Of a stretch of DNA of 64,000 bases, positions 61,030-64,000 are shown piece by piece (position 1 is the first letter of the stretch; every line of letters begins with the position of its first letter). The DNA lies in the NCBI RefSeq assembly GCF_041146395.1, contig NC_090984.1, positions 82,967,114 through 83,031,113 on the forward strand. The letters are read 5' to 3'. This DNA comes from Eulemur rufifrons (Eukaryota > Chordata > Mammalia > Primates > Lemuridae). The notes beneath the pieces are model-generated. The model did not search any database. It worked only from the letters and a program-made list of their open reading frames with translations, and was not told where the DNA came from. Position numbers and translations under genes: made by a program.

Positions 61030-61200
61030 TAGCCGTACCACTCCCTCATTTGTGTGCTGTGTGCACTTCACCAAATCACTGAAACTCTCTGAACCTGTGT
61101 TTCATTTTGTGAAATAAGGAAAACAATGGCAGTCTCCTCAAAATGGCTGTAGGGAAAATCAAGTGAGAAATTTCCCAGGAAGCTCTTAGGGCAGTGCCTG
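61030..61200 (+). mobile_element. MIR SINE, sense
   Basis: 'ctctctgaacctgtgtttca', 'ttttgtgaaataaggaaaac' and 'ttagggcagtgcctgact' fit MIR. Confidence 0.75.
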
Positions 61201-61584
61201 ACTGGATTAGTTCTCCACAGCAGTGTTCTGAAAAGGCACCCTGTAGGAACAAGTTATGGCAATACAAAGAGTAGAATGACTATGAATTTACCACCAAACT
61301 ACGGGTGACACAAATTTCCTCCAAGCCCCAAAATGTATTTGATGACTATATAACACATAAGGTAAGGAGTAGTGTGCTGGGAGCAGCTGGTACCAGCAAG
61401 AGTGGATTTTGTGCATTTCTTCCCAACTCTGTGTTGGAAGGTCAAGTTGGTAGCTTGAAATCAATCATGGTGAGAATATTTATACCATGCGAAACCAGCA
61501 AACATGATAAAGCAGGCCTCCCCCTCCCTACCAGAGAGCTGGTGGTTAAATATTCACCAGAACACCACTGATACAGATCAGGTT

Positions 61585-61815
61585 TGAAGCCAAACAAATC
61601 TAGGTTTGCATCCAAGCCCTGACACTTACTAGTATCCCCTGGAGGCGCTCCTTCAGCCCCTGAGGGTCCCTCACCTGGAAAATGGGGATAATAGTACTAT
61701 ATTTAGTTTGAAGGACTGTTGGAAAGATCCAGTAATGTAAGGCATGTGAAACACTTAAACCAGGACCTAGCAAATAGTCACATCAAATAGTAGATGACAA
61801 TAGTTACTATTATTG
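61585..61815 (+). mobile_element. MIR SINE, sense
   Basis: 'tcacctggaaaatggggata', 'atagtactatatttag' and 'agatccagtaatgtaaggca' fit MIR. Confidence 0.75.
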
Positions 61816-64000
61816 TTGTTAGAAAGTCTGGAGTATTTTAAGTATCAGGTGGGTCCTATATATTTCACTTCCTTTGAGTATACTTAACAAAGACATGAAT
61901 ATGATTTTAGAGTGAACTTGTTGGCCTACATTGGGAAAGAATTTGTTTTGTGGGGGAAAAAATTTCTATTCAAGTTCCTTTATTGTTTCTGTTTCAGAAA
62001 ATATTTAAACAAATATGAACATCTAAACAAAGACAGTTTTAAAGCAAAAAACTCAAGTGCTCTGAGTCTCCTCTGAGCATTTTTCAACAATGTTGGGCCC
62101 AAAGCCAGAACATGTTAGAAACTTTTTGAACCTACCCCACCCTGCCTCCACAGCAGTCCTCCCCCATAGGAAAGAATCTGATACAATGCCAAGAAGAGAA
62201 TCTTCCTCCCAAGAATATCTTAAGGCCTTCATCCTTTTTGTTTAAAAAAAAAAAATAGTTAAAACTTGCGATATTACAGACTTCAAAATACCCAAGGGCA
62301 CAGAACACAGAGAAAAAATACTGTAGTTCAGTAGAAGAAATCTGCAGTTCAGAAGCATGTGAATGGAGGGCTTAGGCCTCACGTCACTCTTGCTGTAGGA
62401 CAGGAATAGCCCAGACAACCACCGGGCTGGACTCCTTGTCCACACCCAAGTTCCCCTTTAGCTCCCTATCACTAAGAGAGTATCTAGTCAGCCTCCTGTT
62501 GCTGCCCTTGGCCCCTCGCAGCTGGGGGAAGGGCTGTCCATTCACTCCTTGCTCTGCTGCCAGGACATGCACAAGGTGTGGCAGGAAAAGGAGAGAGCAG
62601 ACGTGGCGGAGCCCGGAAGCCACACCCCATTAGCTGGTGAAAGAAGGATGTGGAAGGAATGGCCCCTGGAAGGTCCTCCAGCGTTGGGGAAGTTCTCCCA
62701 CTTCCTCTTTATCTCCACCATCTGCCTCCTCCTTTTGCTGGAGGGACTTCCAGCATAACGCGCTCACTGCACCCTCACCAGAGCAGGGCAAAATACAAGC
62801 TGCACTGTGGGCAGCTGCCTCTTTATTCTTACACAGAATTTCCCTGGCACATCTACACATGAGCCGCACCACTGCCCCAGACAGGATCTTAGAATTACGC
62901 TTTGTTCTACTGATATGACTCAAAGAGGTGAAATCCTTCTTCTGAGGTTGCACAGCTTGTTAATTAACTGTGTGTCTAGAGTTAGATTTTTTTTTTTTAC
63001 TTCCTTCCAAGAGCAACTTTTCCTAGTCCACACAGTGACTAGAACTTTTCACTTCTAAGATCTTAAATTTCAAGTCTCTTTCTCTGAGTTGACTTTGTGA
63101 GTTCTACTCCTTCAGGCTAACCTTGAACCAAATTCCCTTACAGGGACACCCATCCACTTCTGCTTCCCATCAGCACCAACCTCATCTGGATTCACTTCTC
63201 CCCACGCAGAGGCTGGACCCCTGTGGGCCTGGCTCCACAGGTCACAGGTCTAATCTGCCTTACCTGGGTCTCCCCAGCCTTGGACTTTTCCCACTTGTAA
63301 TCTCAGGCTGCTGGGCCTGGCTGGGTTCATGCCACCTTAGCTTGGCACTCATTGCTGCTCAGAACCCCGTCGATCATCCTTCCTGCGCTCACCCCAACAC
63401 TCACCACGGAAACTTACTGGCTTTTCCCACTCACCCAGTCCCCTTTGCCTCCCCGCTTCTCTGAAAAGCCTGGAGAACTCCTGAATCACACGATATTAAG
63501 AACTAGTAGAGCCATTAAATGGATCTCCTCCTACAGAGAAGGAATCAAGATCACTGATCTTCACAACTTAATGAGTGTTTCAAGGCAGAGACAGAATGTC
63601 ATTTATTCAAGATCGCAGAGCCAGCCAGGCAGATTTTAGAGTAATGTCATCTTCCTCTTGTCCCACCTTTAAGCTCTCTACCCATACATCATCTTCCCCA
63701 CTTCAAAATGTCCGTCATTCTTCTCTCTTTTCGCTCAGCAAGTATATTTTGAGCATCTACTGTACATTTAGCATGAAGGAGGTGCTAGTCCTAAAATGAT
63801 GAATAAATCACACCCCTCACCTCCCACATCTACACCTCCCTCCTAGGAGTACCAGGTTTAGCCTATCCTATTTTAAATAAGGAATTCTTCTCATCCCCCC
63901 AAATTACATCTATTTGTTAAAAATATCTATTACATGTCTACTATAAACTCTGTGTCAGTTTCCTCCTTTATAAATTATGAACCTCAACTTCTTAAACTTC

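Overview
The window is nuclear DNA from a primate, most likely a strepsirrhine (lemur or galago group). The protein-coding content reads as an ortholog of human nidogen-2. The dispersed repeats are primate Alus, and one complete copy (41718-42055) carries the left-arm duplication and the 'gagcaagagcgagacc' type of sequence that I associate with lemuriform Alus. Old mammalian repeats (MIR, L2, L1M, MaLR LTRs, MER1, MER2, MER5) fill most of the rest.

Layout. One gene, NID2, lies on the minus strand. Its first 11 coding exons sit between 6325 and 44148, and the remaining exons lie beyond base 1. Exon 1 (start codon at 44148) lies in a CpG island of about 43.9-45.2 kb, which also holds the presumed promoter. 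I assigned every splice junction by eye: each has AG/GT borders and the phases join without a break, giving 2761 coding bases (920 codons plus one base). Bases 1-6324 belong to intron 11, and I found no exon 12 there. From 45.2 to 64.0 kb I see no gene: it is upstream intergenic sequence with fossil L2, MIR, L1, LTR and DNA-transposon copies, simple repeats, and a few repeat-poor blocks that could be conserved non-coding elements.

Protein architecture in order: signal peptide (exon 1), G1/NIDO domain (exons 1-3), an acidic and proline-rich linker (exon 4), EGF-like 1 (exon 5), G2 beta-barrel (exons 6-8), then EGF-like modules 2, 3 and 4 (exons 9, 10, 11). The missing C-terminal part should carry the last EGF module, two thyroglobulin type-1 repeats and the LDL-receptor-B (YWTD) propeller. 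Nidogen-2 is a secreted basement-membrane linker that binds laminin, collagen IV and perlecan.

I found no unknown biological system. The points most worth checking are a pure (CTG)10 run that encodes the signal-peptide core, a pair of diverged direct repeats that flank exon 11 (one split by an LTR), a perfect 13-bp inverted repeat around a C-tract in intron 8, and a non-consensus donor after exon 5.
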